Positions 25,279 to 33,681 of a DNA stretch of 64,000 nucleotides are shown in pieces (the first letter of the stretch is position 1; each line of letters opens with the position of its first letter). The stretch is from Clostridiaceae bacterium Marseille-Q3526 (GTDB lineage: Bacteria; Bacillota; Clostridia; Lachnospirales; Lachnospiraceae). The stretch is from positions 28,971 through 92,970 of the forward strand of contig JAGTTS010000010.1 in the NCBI GenBank assembly GCA_018223375.1. The letters are read 5' to 3'. The notes under the pieces are model-generated. The model was given only the letters and a program-made list of their open reading frames with translations. It was not told the origin of the DNA and ran no database searches. The translations under genes and the position numbers were made by a program.

Positions 25279-26556
25279 TTATTTCAGCCGGATGCTTCTG
25301 ACAGTGTCCCCTCCGGTGAAAATAAGCTCGTTCTCCATTTTTCCTGCTCTGACGGCGGAAAATGTGAAATCAAATGAACCGGAAAACCTGCATTTTCCAG
25401 ACATATTATAGATCTCACACGAATTCTCATTATACAGAATTACCATATCCCCGTCAATATCTATCTCCTTATACTGGAAGCTTACAGGCTGGCTGAACTT
25501 TAATTTTCCGCCTGCGCTGTAGACGTCCAGCCGGTAATCGGACTCTCCTTCCGGATTTTCCACCACCACGCCCACGTATTTATCGGAATAGCAGACGCTT
25601 TTGATTTCTTCCTCCAGCTTAATGTGGGCGGAAAGCGCCGGAGAGGTCTGATTTTCCAGAGAAAAGAAACCGATCTGACCGGTTCCGAAGGCGCAGGCCC
25701 GATCCTCGTTCAGGAAACGCACTCTCGGAATCACGCTGTCCTTCATTTCCTCAAAACCGCCTACCAGACGATCCGGATAGCTCTTTCCATATTCGGAAAA
25801 GTTATAGAACGCCACCCTGTTTCCCATCATTCCGTCCTGAAGATACACATTGGACACCATCACCTGGGATCCCTCTGGAGAGAGAGAGACGTCCATCAGG
25901 TATCCGCTCTTTGACATGACGGTTTTAATCAGCCAGTCCAGCTCGCTTCCATCCTCCTTAAAAAAGGAAATATAGGAAGCTGTGCTGTCCTCTAAAAGCA
26001 CCGCCGTCACGCCGTGGGCTGAGACGGAAGCTCTCAGAATCGGCAACGTCGTCTCCGCCTGCCCTCTCTGCCCTTCCTGATTGCATATGTAAAGAGAATT
26101 CCCCTGCCTGTCCGCAATGACGGCGTAGGAACCGTTCACATAGCAGACCGGCGATTTCATCTGGTAGCTGATGGACCAGACAATCTTTCCCCTGCTGTCA
26201 ATGTAGGAAGCTCCGTCCTTCGTATACTTTAATACGTTGCTTCCAAACGGCTCATATCCGGCGAAACCATTCTCGCTGGCTGGAATCTGCTTTTCCCATA
26301 CCACTCGGTAGCTTTCATACCGGCGCACATAAAGATAATAATAGGCCGCCGCAAGCGCCGCTAAAATGAGCGCCGCCAGGATGATGAACATACGAATCCG
26401 CTTCTTTCTGGTGCGGGCCTCCGCATTCCTGACAATCTCTTGCTCGTCCAGTCCGCGGCCGCCTCCCTGGCTCTGCCCGCCTGGAGAGCTGATCATTCTC
26501 TGGCGAAGCTGTCTTTTTTTCTGTTCTCTGTCCATAGAGTCCATATTACTCATCTG
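25279..26556 (-). CDS. DUF5711 membrane-anchored propeller-like protein
   Basis: 425-residue protein: a charged, Gln/Arg-rich cytoplasmic N-terminus, one membrane helix near residues 57-75 (FIILAALILAALAAAYYYLY), then an outside domain of beta repeats such as YIDSRGKIVWS, YAVIADRQGNSLYI and VVVENPEGESDYRLDVYSAGG that look like a beta-propeller. It matches DUF5711 in plan. GGGAGATAAGCAG favours the ATG at 26556; 26571 is the alternative, and a start at 26616 would lie upstream of the -10 at 26588-26593. Probably an envelope sensor or scaffold; the function is unknown. Confidence 0.75.
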   Translation of the reverse strand, partial: QMSNMDSMDREQKKRQLRQRMISSPGGQSQGGGRGLDEQEIVRNAEARTRKKRIRMFIILAALILAALAAAYYYLYVRRYESYRVVWEKQIPASENGFAGYEPFGSNVLKYTKDGASYIDSRGKIVWSISYQMKSPVCYVNGSYAVIADRQGNSLYICNQEGQRGQAETTLPILRASVSAHGVTAVLLEDSTASYISFFKEDGSELDWLIKTVMSKSGYLMDVSLSPEGSQVMVSNVYLQDGMMGNRVAFYNFSEYGKSYPDRLVGGFEEMKDSVIPRVRFLNEDRACAFGTGQIGFFSLENQTSPALSAHIKLEEEIKSVCYSDKYVGVVVENPEGESDYRLDVYSAGGKLKFSQPVSFQYKEIDIDGDMVILYNENSCEIYNMSGKCRFSGSFDFTFSAVRAGKMENELIFTGGDTVRSIRLK

Positions 26557-26587
26557 CTTATCTCCCATTCTGTCAATCCTATCTCCG

Positions 26588-26593
26588 ATTATA
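26588..26593 (-). promoter_or_regulatory. -10 element of the DUF5711 gene
   Basis: Minus-strand TTGTATAATCGG gives a perfect TATAAT about 30 bases before the preferred start; the -35 is weak. Confidence 0.45.
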
Positions 26594-26671
26594 CAACAGA
26601 ATGTGGGAGATATCACTAAATTTTTTGCTCCCAGGCGGCAAACTGCAATATCTGGACTGCCGCAGTAACTC

Positions 26672-28141
26672 CTATTTTTCCACCAAATCCTTCATCTCCT
26701 CCGCTACAGGCACGTCTGCCGGAAGAATCAGCTTCTGCCCCGCCGCCACATGGTTCATATCCGTCATTCCGTTGAGAGCGCAGATATCCTCCACATGGTT
26801 CACATTTCCATAGAGCTTAAAGCAGATTCCGTACAGGGTTTCTCCATCCCCCACCGCGTATGTTCCGCCCGGCTTTTTGTCTGTGGCAGGCGCGGCTGCC
26901 TCTTTTGTCTCCTGAGATGCAGTTTCTGATCCCTGATGTTCCGATGCCTGAGCTTTTGGATTTCCGTCTGCCTGAGTTTCCCTGCTTTCTGCCGACGGAT
27001 CCTCTGTCTGGCTCTCTGTCTGGCTCTCTGATTTCTGAAATTCTGCCCCCTGGCTCTCTGGCTCTCGAAGCCCGTCCCCGCTGTTCTGGCTTTCAGGCTG
27101 CGCTTCTGCAGGCAGTTCCGGAGCAGACGATTCCAGGGCTGTCTCCTGGCTTAAATCCTGTTTTTCCTGAATTTCTGCCGTTTTCTCTGGATCCGGCTCC
27201 ATTTTTACAATCTCCTCTCCCTTCTCTCCGCCTGCGCTGCTTCCCACCAGACGGTTCGATTCCTCCTCCGTTTTCGGATAAATCCGCCCCTTAATCTCCT
27301 CCACAATCACCGGTGCGCTCTCCTCCCGCTCTTCTCTGTCCGGATCCCAGGGCCTTGCCCCCTCCGGAAGCACAGAAACCAGTACCGTCTCCATCTCCTG
27401 CATTTTCTGGTAATTGTTCATCATGGCCACGCCTCCCGCCAGAATCACCATGGACATGGTACTGCACAGAAGTCCCAGATTTCTGACTGTATGCCTCTGG
27501 CTGACCGCTTCCTTTTTTCTGTCCTCCATTCTCTCCCTGAAATCCCTGATCACACGGTCTCCTGCCCCGGATTCCACTCTCCGCACATCTTTCCGGCAGA
27601 TCATATAGTCCTGCATCATCTGATTTTTATCATAATAGATGCTGTAGCCCTTCAGGCGGTAAAATCCGTCGTCCGAGGTGACGTAGACAGACTCCTCGCC
27701 CTCCAGACCGCTGTTTAAGTACATCAGCTGGTTCTTTTCACTGAAATACTGGCCATGCTGTTTCCAGTAATTCAGCGGGCTTAACGTGCATCCTGGCGCT
27801 CCGCAGAGAAACCACCCCTGCACCGTCCGCCTTGGAAACGACTCCTCCATACTCTGATAGGCTTTTTTCCAGGCCGCTTCCGTAAACTCGACTTTTTCTC
27901 CCTCGGCCGTCACATCCTCCATTTCCAGAGCTCCGTCTACAAAAATAAAGGGGACTCCGTTCTCCGTCCGCTCTGTCCCCAACAGCAGTCCCGCTCTCAG
28001 ATCCTGCCCTCCGGAAGGAAACAGCCGCTTTAAATACGTGCTGACGTAATCCTCTATGTACAGCCTGACCGTGTCGTCTCTGTCTCCTATCTGCCTGATG
28101 TTTTTCGGCAGCTTTGATAATGGCTCGTATAAATCTCCCAT
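26672..28141 (-). CDS. Transmembrane LysM protein with a degenerate JAB/MPN-like N-terminal domain
   Basis: 489 residues in four parts. 1-180: a cytoplasmic domain whose segments RAGLLLGTERTENGVPFIFVDGAL and GWFLCGAPGCTLS (109-121) resemble JAB/MPN metalloproteases, but the His-x-His-Pro ligands are missing. 222-241: one membrane helix (LLCSTMSMVILAGGVAMM). 260-430: low-complexity Glu, Ser, Gln and Pro linker. 431-480: one LysM domain (YAVGDGETLYGICFKLYG..LNGM..VAAGQKLILP) to bind peptidoglycan. It would tie the cell wall to an inside domain. It lies 55 bases from the DUF5711 gene, so both may serve the spore or cell envelope. The JAB likeness is my inference. Confidence 0.75.
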   Translation of the reverse strand: MGDLYEPLSKLPKNIRQIGDRDDTVRLYIEDYVSTYLKRLFPSGGQDLRAGLLLGTERTENGVPFIFVDGALEMEDVTAEGEKVEFTEAAWKKAYQSMEESFPRRTVQGWFLCGAPGCTLSPLNYWKQHGQYFSEKNQLMYLNSGLEGEESVYVTSDDGFYRLKGYSIYYDKNQMMQDYMICRKDVRRVESGAGDRVIRDFRERMEDRKKEAVSQRHTVRNLGLLCSTMSMVILAGGVAMMNNYQKMQEMETVLVSVLPEGARPWDPDREEREESAPVIVEEIKGRIYPKTEEESNRLVGSSAGGEKGEEIVKMEPDPEKTAEIQEKQDLSQETALESSAPELPAEAQPESQNSGDGLREPESQGAEFQKSESQTESQTEDPSAESRETQADGNPKAQASEHQGSETASQETKEAAAPATDKKPGGTYAVGDGETLYGICFKLYGNVNHVEDICALNGMTDMNHVAAGQKLILPADVPVAEEMKDLVEK

Positions 28142-28279
28142 ATTGGCTCACCCCGCTTATCTATTTCCTGCTGCCAGGGCCTGTCCGGCCCCGGCGGCTT
28201 CCTGCGGCAGCCCGGTCATTTTCAGACCGCCGCCAGCTTCCATCCGGGCCATCATATCACAGAGCCAGTAAAAAACTTG

Positions 28280-28879
28280 TCAAATCAACGCCGCGTTATC
28301 CCAAAATTTTTCGACAATTCTTATGCTTCTGCTGATGCAGTCCGCCATTCTCATCACCACAGACAGGCGGACGCTCTGAAGCATCAGAGGATCATAGCTG
28401 CTGCATCCTCCCACAATCCCGGTAATAAAAATATCTCCCACCGCCCCCAGCTCCTTACTGACGCCCAGGCCTGGCCTCAGCGCCCCCTTCCCCAGAGTCA
28501 GATATCCCACATGCTCTCTGTTTCCCACAGAGGCGTCCACCGCCACCACAAGGCAGTCATGGTAACAGTTTTTGATAATCCTGGCGTACTCTTCTAAATT
28601 CATGGCGTGAACCGGGCGTTCCAGCGTCCCAAATACGGCTGCGCAGGAACGCTTCATATCGCGGAGCTTATATCCAATCAGCGGCCCCAGGCTGTCCCCG
28701 GTGGATCGGTCCGTCCCGATGCAGAGAAATACCACTCCCTTTTTCCCCTGTCTTGCCTTCTCCTCCTCAATCATCTGATGAAGCTGTCTGGCAAAATCCT
28801 CCGCCTTAAAATTTCTGTCCGAATTAAAATAATAAATATTCCGGCTGTCCTTTGCCGACATCCACTCTAACATTTTCAT
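28280..28879 (-). CDS. yyaC: Spore protease YyaC family protein
   Basis: 199-residue protein of the YyaC (DUF1256) family, a distant relative of the germination protease GPR, found in endospore formers. Key segment: FLCIGTDRSTGDSLGPLIGYKL near residue 50, then VVAVDASVGNREHVG and FITGIVGGCSSYDP. Residues 1-45 hold an extra amphipathic N-terminus. It supports a spore-forming host. It is separated from the LysM gene by about 138 bases with no gene. Confidence 0.88.
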   Translation of the reverse strand: MKMLEWMSAKDSRNIYYFNSDRNFKAEDFARQLHQMIEEEKARQGKKGVVFLCIGTDRSTGDSLGPLIGYKLRDMKRSCAAVFGTLERPVHAMNLEEYARIIKNCYHDCLVVAVDASVGNREHVGYLTLGKGALRPGLGVSKELGAVGDIFITGIVGGCSSYDPLMLQSVRLSVVMRMADCISRSIRIVEKFWDNAALI

Positions 28880-29018
28880 TCCCTAACCGCCTGTCGTTTT
28901 CATTCATTGATTGCCGTTTCTCATTTCCAATTCTATTATAGGCAGAATGTGCCAAAAATATGCGGACAGGCAGATCGAAAAAGAGAAGCCCCAAAAGACT
29001 CCTCCTATTTTCTCTTAT

Positions 29019-30125
29019 TTATTTTCTGACCGCCGGGCCTTCCCCGTTTTTATACCGTTCTATGGCTTCGCTGATATTGGAGGCCTCCCCTGATTCAATC
29101 AGGCGTTTCAGGCCATCTATTTTCTCCACGTTTAAAAACTCCCGTCCCAGGTAGGATTCGTAGGTGTCCGTCATGTACATCCTCTTCTCCTGGAGAATGG
29201 TTCTGACATACTTCAGCTGCCCCACTGCGTCCTCATATTCCTCTGCCATGCGTTCCAGCTTTTCCCGGCTGTTTTCCGTAATCTCGTCTGAAATGATCAT
29301 CCGCGTCACATTTTCAAAGGAATTCAAGGCGTCCTTTTTCTTTTTCAGCATGTCGTCCATGTCCTGCTCCAGCTGGGAAATCTCGTCGTCAAACCGCTCC
29401 AGATTGTAGAGGGATTCATTCCGATCCCTTTTTACGGAGGAGGTGATAATGTGGATTTTCCTGTTGTTGGAGAGAATGACATTTCGAATCTGTCTGCCCT
29501 CCCGAAGGGCCTGCTGGTGGTGTCCCCTGGTCATATTGCCAACAATCGTGTAAAGTCCTCCAAACACAATCACACAGGCAAAATAGATAAGAATCAGGTA
29601 CAGCGTCTTCTGCACCGGAAGCAGCGAGTAAATCCCGCACGGAACAGCCAGAAAGCACACCACCAGAGAAATCAGAAGCAGCATGGCCTCCTTAAATCCC
29701 CTGGTAAAATAGAGCGCATAGTAAAAACCGCTCTGACAGAAGGACGGAACGTGTTCCTTCTGAAATAAGGTTTTCATTCTGACTCTCAGCTCCCTGTTAT
29801 GAAGATGAAGTTCTGAAGTCTCCTCCTTGATCCGCTCCTTAATTCCCTGATTTTTCGCCTTTTCCCGCCTTACCCTGGTCTTTTTCAGCCTGTCCTGAGC
29901 GCCTGCAATCTCGCTGTCATAGCTCTTATTAATCTCTTCCCTTCTCCGCTTCACAGTAAGGTTGATATTGTCCGCCACTGCCTTTTTCTCCGATTCAAGG
30001 GCCTTTAACAGTCTTTCCTCCTCCTCTTTCGCCTGCTGTTCCTCTCTTTCCAGGTCAGCAAGCTCCAGGGCAATCTGCTTCGCATCTGACAAAAATCCCT
30101 TAAAATCTGTAATTGCCTGTGCCAT
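29019..30125 (-). CDS. Unrecognised coiled-coil membrane protein
   Basis: 368 residues, family not recognised. Residues 15-120 are a long Glu/Lys/Arg coiled coil; two membrane helices follow (about 147-169 and 175-195), then a second coiled coil (about 235-320, with FDDEISQLEQDMDDMLKKKKD) and a basic tail. The plan, coiled coil - two helices - coiled coil, puts both ends in the cytoplasm and suggests a membrane scaffold or tether. GGGAAGAGGAACTAT precedes the start. An 88-residue protein lies just upstream and is probably cotranscribed. Confidence 0.7.
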   Translation of the reverse strand: MAQAITDFKGFLSDAKQIALELADLEREEQQAKEEEERLLKALESEKKAVADNINLTVKRRREEINKSYDSEIAGAQDRLKKTRVRREKAKNQGIKERIKEETSELHLHNRELRVRMKTLFQKEHVPSFCQSGFYYALYFTRGFKEAMLLLISLVVCFLAVPCGIYSLLPVQKTLYLILIYFACVIVFGGLYTIVGNMTRGHHQQALREGRQIRNVILSNNRKIHIITSSVKRDRNESLYNLERFDDEISQLEQDMDDMLKKKKDALNSFENVTRMIISDEITENSREKLERMAEEYEDAVGQLKYVRTILQEKRMYMTDTYESYLGREFLNVEKIDGLKRLIESGEASNISEAIERYKNGEGPAVRK

Positions 30126-30205
30126 ATAGTTCCTCTTCCCTTTTCCTGTCTCTTATTTTCATACTCTTCTCAGGCGCAGATCCTTCTCTCCTTCGAGTCC
30201 TGGCT

Positions 30206-30472
30206 CTACTCCTCGATCACCTGTATTTCCAGATAGTCAAAATCAATGGATTCCACAAAGCTGTCCTTGGAAAACCGCGTCTTGTCGTGCCGCTTGAAAT
30301 CCTCGATATTCGCGTCCAGCCAGATCGGCTGGCCCAGATCAAATTCATAGCAGACCTTCTCCATAGCGTCAAACACCATAGCGGTCCTGGACATGGAATA
30401 GTCTCCATTTTCAATGACCGTATCCCTCTGCATTCTGTTGTCTTTCCACAATTTAGCCCAAAGCCGGAACAT
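30206..30472 (-). CDS. Unrecognised 88-residue acidic protein
   Basis: Start placed at 30472 (MFRLWAKLWKDNRM) because AAGGGAGACGGGAG lies directly before it; a longer reading to 30568 runs through what should be the promoter. The protein has no membrane segment or cysteine cluster and ends in the acidic DYLEIQVIEE. FDAMEKVCYEFDLGQPIWLDANIEDFKRHDKTRF looks like a compact alpha/beta domain. It lies 80 bases before the coiled-coil membrane protein on the same strand. No function can be named. Confidence 0.6.
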   Translation of the reverse strand: MFRLWAKLWKDNRMQRDTVIENGDYSMSRTAMVFDAMEKVCYEFDLGQPIWLDANIEDFKRHDKTRFSKDSFVESIDFDYLEIQVIEE

Positions 30473-30594
30473 CTCCCGTCTCCCTTCTCTTCTATATCCA
30501 GCGCCGCTTCTGGCTGGCAGCCATTTTCCTATACCGTCTATTTTCGCATGAAGCCGCCGGTTTCGCAAGACATATTTTAATCTATATGACTGTG

Positions 30595-30623
30595 TTCACA
30601 CTGGCCCGCTTCTATGATATACT
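30595..30623 (+). promoter_or_regulatory. Promoter of the CoA-transferase gene
   Basis: TTCACA (30595-30600), 17-base spacer, TATACT (30618-30623). The leader then runs 110 bases to the start and includes a small GCAG-TTTTT-CTGC hairpin. Confidence 0.6.
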
Positions 30624-30736
30624 TTGATAAGCAGTTTTTCTGCATACAGAACAGGATCGCCGTCGTCCCGGAAGCCGTATGTATGGTCTGATACATGGGC
30701 CTGCCTGGGCGCGCCGGCATGAAAGGAACATAGACT

Positions 30737-32056
30737 ATGGCAAACGATTACAGAAACAGATTTGTTACCCCAGAGACGGCAGCAAAAGCGGTTCGTTCCG
30801 GAGACTGGGTAGACTACGGCTTCGGAGCCGGCTTTCCGGAACTGATGGACAAGGCGCTGGCCAAAAGAAAAGACGAGCTTAAAGATGTAAAAATCCGCGG
30901 CGGCCTTGTCATCCGCCCCAGAATCGAGGTGGTGGAGAGCGATCCCGAACAGTCTGCATTCACCTACTACAGCTGGCATATTGGAGATTATGAGAGAAAG
31001 CTCCAAAGCCGAGGGCTCTGCCAGTTTATTCCCATGATTCTCCGCTCCCTGCCTGAGCTTTACCGCCGGCATATCCGGGTAGACGTGGCCTTCGTCCCCG
31101 TCTCCAGGCCAGATGAAAACGGTTTCTGCGGTCTGGGCATCTCCAACTATGCATGGAGAACTATTTTTGAGCAGGCCAGAACCGTTATTTTCGAAATCAA
31201 CGAGCGCCTTCCCCGCCTTCAGGGTGTGGATGGCTCCCACCGCGTCCATCTGTCGGAGGCAGACTACATTGTGGAGGGCGAGCATGAACCCATTCCTGTC
31301 CGTACTTACCGGGATCCGTCCGCCACTGACATCGAGATCGCAAAGCGCGTGGTGGAGGAGATTCCTGACGGGGCCGTTCTCTCCCTTGGCGTAGGCGGCG
31401 TTCCCTTTACAGTGGCCAGTATGCTGGCTGAATCTGACAGAAAGGATCTGGGCTGCCATACAGGCACCATCAGCGACGCATTTTTAGCTCTCCACAAGGC
31501 CGGAAAGCTGACCAACAGCCGCAAGGAGATTGACACCGGATACTCTTCCTGGAATCTGGCCATGGGATCCGAGGAGCTTTACCAGTGGCTGGACGAGGAG
31601 CCGGAGCTGTTTCGCCCGGCTGACGTAGATTACATTCACTCTCCGGAGCGTATCAGCCGGATGAAAAACGTCATCAGTATTAACGGAGGCGTAGAGCTGG
31701 ATCTGATGGGACAGGAAAATGCCGAGTCGGCCGGAAGCCGCCAGCTCTCCGGAACAGGCGGACAGCTGGATTTCCTGGAAGGCGCGTTCCGCTCCGAGGG
31801 CGGAAAGGGATTTATCTGTCTGGCCTCCACCCACAAGAAAAAGGACGGCAGCTTAAAATCCAATATTGTCCCGTTCATTCCAGGCGGCAGCACAGTTTCC
31901 GCCCCTCGAACCATGATTCAGTACGTGGCCACAGAGTTCGGCGTAGCCAGACTCTCCGGTCTCTCCCTGAAAGAGCGGGCAGAGGCCATGGCGTCCATCG
32001 CCCACCCTGATTTCAGGGAAGAGCTTCTGCGGTACGCGGCAGAACACTTCGCCTAA
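30737..32056 (+). CDS. Acetyl-CoA hydrolase/CoA-transferase family protein, catalytic Glu replaced by Gly
   Basis: 439-residue protein of the class I CoA-transferase group that includes butyryl-CoA:acetate and 4-hydroxybutyrate CoA-transferases. The family length and the oxyanion loop GTGGQLDFLEGA fit. But the motif that carries the acyl-accepting glutamate (pattern LGxH(T/S)E-M-x-SDG, E238 in the 4-hydroxybutyrate enzyme as I recall it) reads LGCHTGTISDA here, with glycine at residue 243. So the usual glutamyl-CoA intermediate may not form. AAAGGAACATAGACT precedes the start. It has its own promoter and terminator. Confidence 0.85.
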   Translation: MANDYRNRFVTPETAAKAVRSGDWVDYGFGAGFPELMDKALAKRKDELKDVKIRGGLVIRPRIEVVESDPEQSAFTYYSWHIGDYERKLQSRGLCQFIPMILRSLPELYRRHIRVDVAFVPVSRPDENGFCGLGISNYAWRTIFEQARTVIFEINERLPRLQGVDGSHRVHLSEADYIVEGEHEPIPVRTYRDPSATDIEIAKRVVEEIPDGAVLSLGVGGVPFTVASMLAESDRKDLGCHTGTISDAFLALHKAGKLTNSRKEIDTGYSSWNLAMGSEELYQWLDEEPELFRPADVDYIHSPERISRMKNVISINGGVELDLMGQENAESAGSRQLSGTGGQLDFLEGAFRSEGGKGFICLASTHKKKDGSLKSNIVPFIPGGSTVSAPRTMIQYVATEFGVARLSGLSLKERAEAMASIAHPDFREELLRYAAEHFA

Positions 32057-32092
32057 CGTCCGGCGCTGAAATATAATTCAGTATATAACTGC

Positions 32093-32149
32093 AAACGAGG
32101 GAATCTTCCTGCGGCTTTCACATCAAAGTCCGGAAAATTCCCTCGTTTT
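32093..32149 (+). terminator. Terminator of the CoA-transferase gene
   Basis: AAACGAGGGAATCTTCC (32093-32109) pairs with CGGAAAATTCCCTCGTTTT (right arm ends 32149), followed by T-rich sequence. The loop contains TCACATCAAAG, also found in the terminator at 23134-23182. Confidence 0.85.
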
Positions 32150-32216
32150 AGTTTTCTGGTTTTCTTTTCTGCGCTTTTTCAGCCCTTCGCCCTTCTGACA
32201 GCCGGCAGCCTGTCTG

Positions 32217-33566
32217 CTACAGTCTCTTTAAAAGCTCTTCTCTGGCCTCCTCATAGCCTGGCTTTCCGAGAAGCGCAAACATGTTTCTCTTATAGCTCTC
32301 TACGCCTGGCTGGTTAAATGGGTTTACTCCTAACAGATAGCCGCTGATTCCGCAGGCAAACTCAAAGAAGTAGAACAGCTCTCCCAGGCAGAACTCATTC
32401 TGTTCTGGAATGTTGACCATAAGGTTTGGCACATTTCCATCTGTATGGGCTAAAATAGTTCCGTTCATTGCGCTCTTATTTACAAAGTCCACACTCTTTC
32501 CAGCCAGATAGTTCATGCCGTCTGTATCTACATCCTATTCCTCCAGAAGAACCTCTGCCGGAGAGCTCTCCACATTCAGAACAGTTTCGAACATAATTCT
32601 GGCTCCATCCTGAATAAACTGTCCCATAGAGTGAAGGTCTGTGGTCAGATCTACTGCCGCCGGGAAAATACCTCTCTGGTCCTTGCCCTCGCTCTCGCCG
32701 TAAAGCTGCTTCCACCACTCGGAAACATAGTGAAGGCTCGGCTCATAGTTCGCTGCAATCTCTACCTGTTTTCCTTTTCTCAGAAGGATATTTCTCACTG
32801 CCGCATAAAGCAGAGCGCCGTTTTCCTCATAAGGCAGCTCAAGAGCCTTTCTTCTTCCGTTGGCTGCTCCCTCCATCAGCTTATCGATATCTGCTCCGCT
32901 GACTGCAATTGGAAGCAGGCCTACTGCTGTAAGAACGGAAAAACGTCCGCCTACATCGTCCGGTACGACAAAAGACTCATAGCCCTCCTCATTTGCCAGA
33001 TTCTTCAGCGCGCCCTTCGCACGGTCTGTGGTGGCGTAAATTCTCTTATTCGCCTCCTCTTTTCCGTACTTCTCGATCAGCATTTTCTTAAACACACGGA
33101 ATGCGATAGCAGGCTCTGTGGTAGTTCCTGACTTGGAAATAATGTTGACAGAGAAATCCTTTCCTTCCAGAACGTCCTTCAGATCCTGAATATACTTGCT
33201 GCTGATGCTGTTTCCTACAAAGTAAATCTCCGGAGTCTTTCTCTTTCCCTTAGGAAGAACGTTATAAAAGCTGTGGCTAAAAAACTCAATTGCAGCTCTT
33301 GCTCCCAGATAGGAACCGCCGATTCCCACTACTAAAAGCACGTCGGAATCATTCTGAATCTTCTCAGCCGCCTTTTTGATTCTGGCAAATTCTTCTTTAT
33401 CATAATCAACCGGCAGATCAATCCAGCCTAAAAAGTCATTTCCTGCTCCTGTCTTGCCAACAAGTACGTCCTTAGCGCACATAACTGCGCTTTTCATGTT
33501 CTCCAGCTCCTCTGCCCTTACAAAGGGAGCTGCCTTGGAATAATCAAATGCCACTTCTCTGCCCAT
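32217..33566 (-). pseudogene. pgi: Glucose-6-phosphate isomerase interrupted by an in-frame TAG
   Basis: The enzyme interconverts glucose-6-P and fructose-6-P. Codons 1-343 (33566 to 32538) encode the N-terminal part, including DDVGGRFSVLTAVGLL (signature 1). A TAG at 32535-32537 follows SPAEVLLEE. Six more codons in the same frame (D-V-D-T-D-G) lead into the rest, 32516 to 32217, with GVNPFNQPGVESYK (signature 2). The joined product is 449 residues, a normal length. The lysine of that motif, about residue 426, is catalytic, so a product ending at 343 should be inactive. No good ribosome binding site precedes the ATG at 32516. TAG ends other genes here, so no recoding is indicated. Nonsense mutation, base error or readthrough are open. 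Confidence 0.85.
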
Positions 33567-33623
33567 TTTGTCTTCTCTCCTTTTCTTCTGTGCCTGATTA
33601 TACTTCTACACCTGTTTAACCTT

Positions 33624-33652
33624 ATTATAGCAATCTGTTATAAATTTATCAA
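33624..33652 (-). promoter_or_regulatory. Promoter of pgi
   Basis: Minus strand TTGATA (33647-33652), 17-base spacer, TATAAT (33624-33629). Confidence 0.75.
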
Positions 33653-33681
33653 CCTTGTTCTGGCACAGTCTTATGATTCTC

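Noticed and set aside
30596..31459. 287-codon frame opposite the CoA-transferase gene
   Set aside because: It lies wholly over a well-supported gene and has no domain or ribosome site; GC-rich codon use opens the opposite strand.
32514..32537. Pyrrolysine or general TAG recoding at pgi
   Set aside because: TAG ends several other genes here (amidohydrolase, DUF1576, HIT, glucokinase), and no pyl gene is in the window, so general recoding is not supported.
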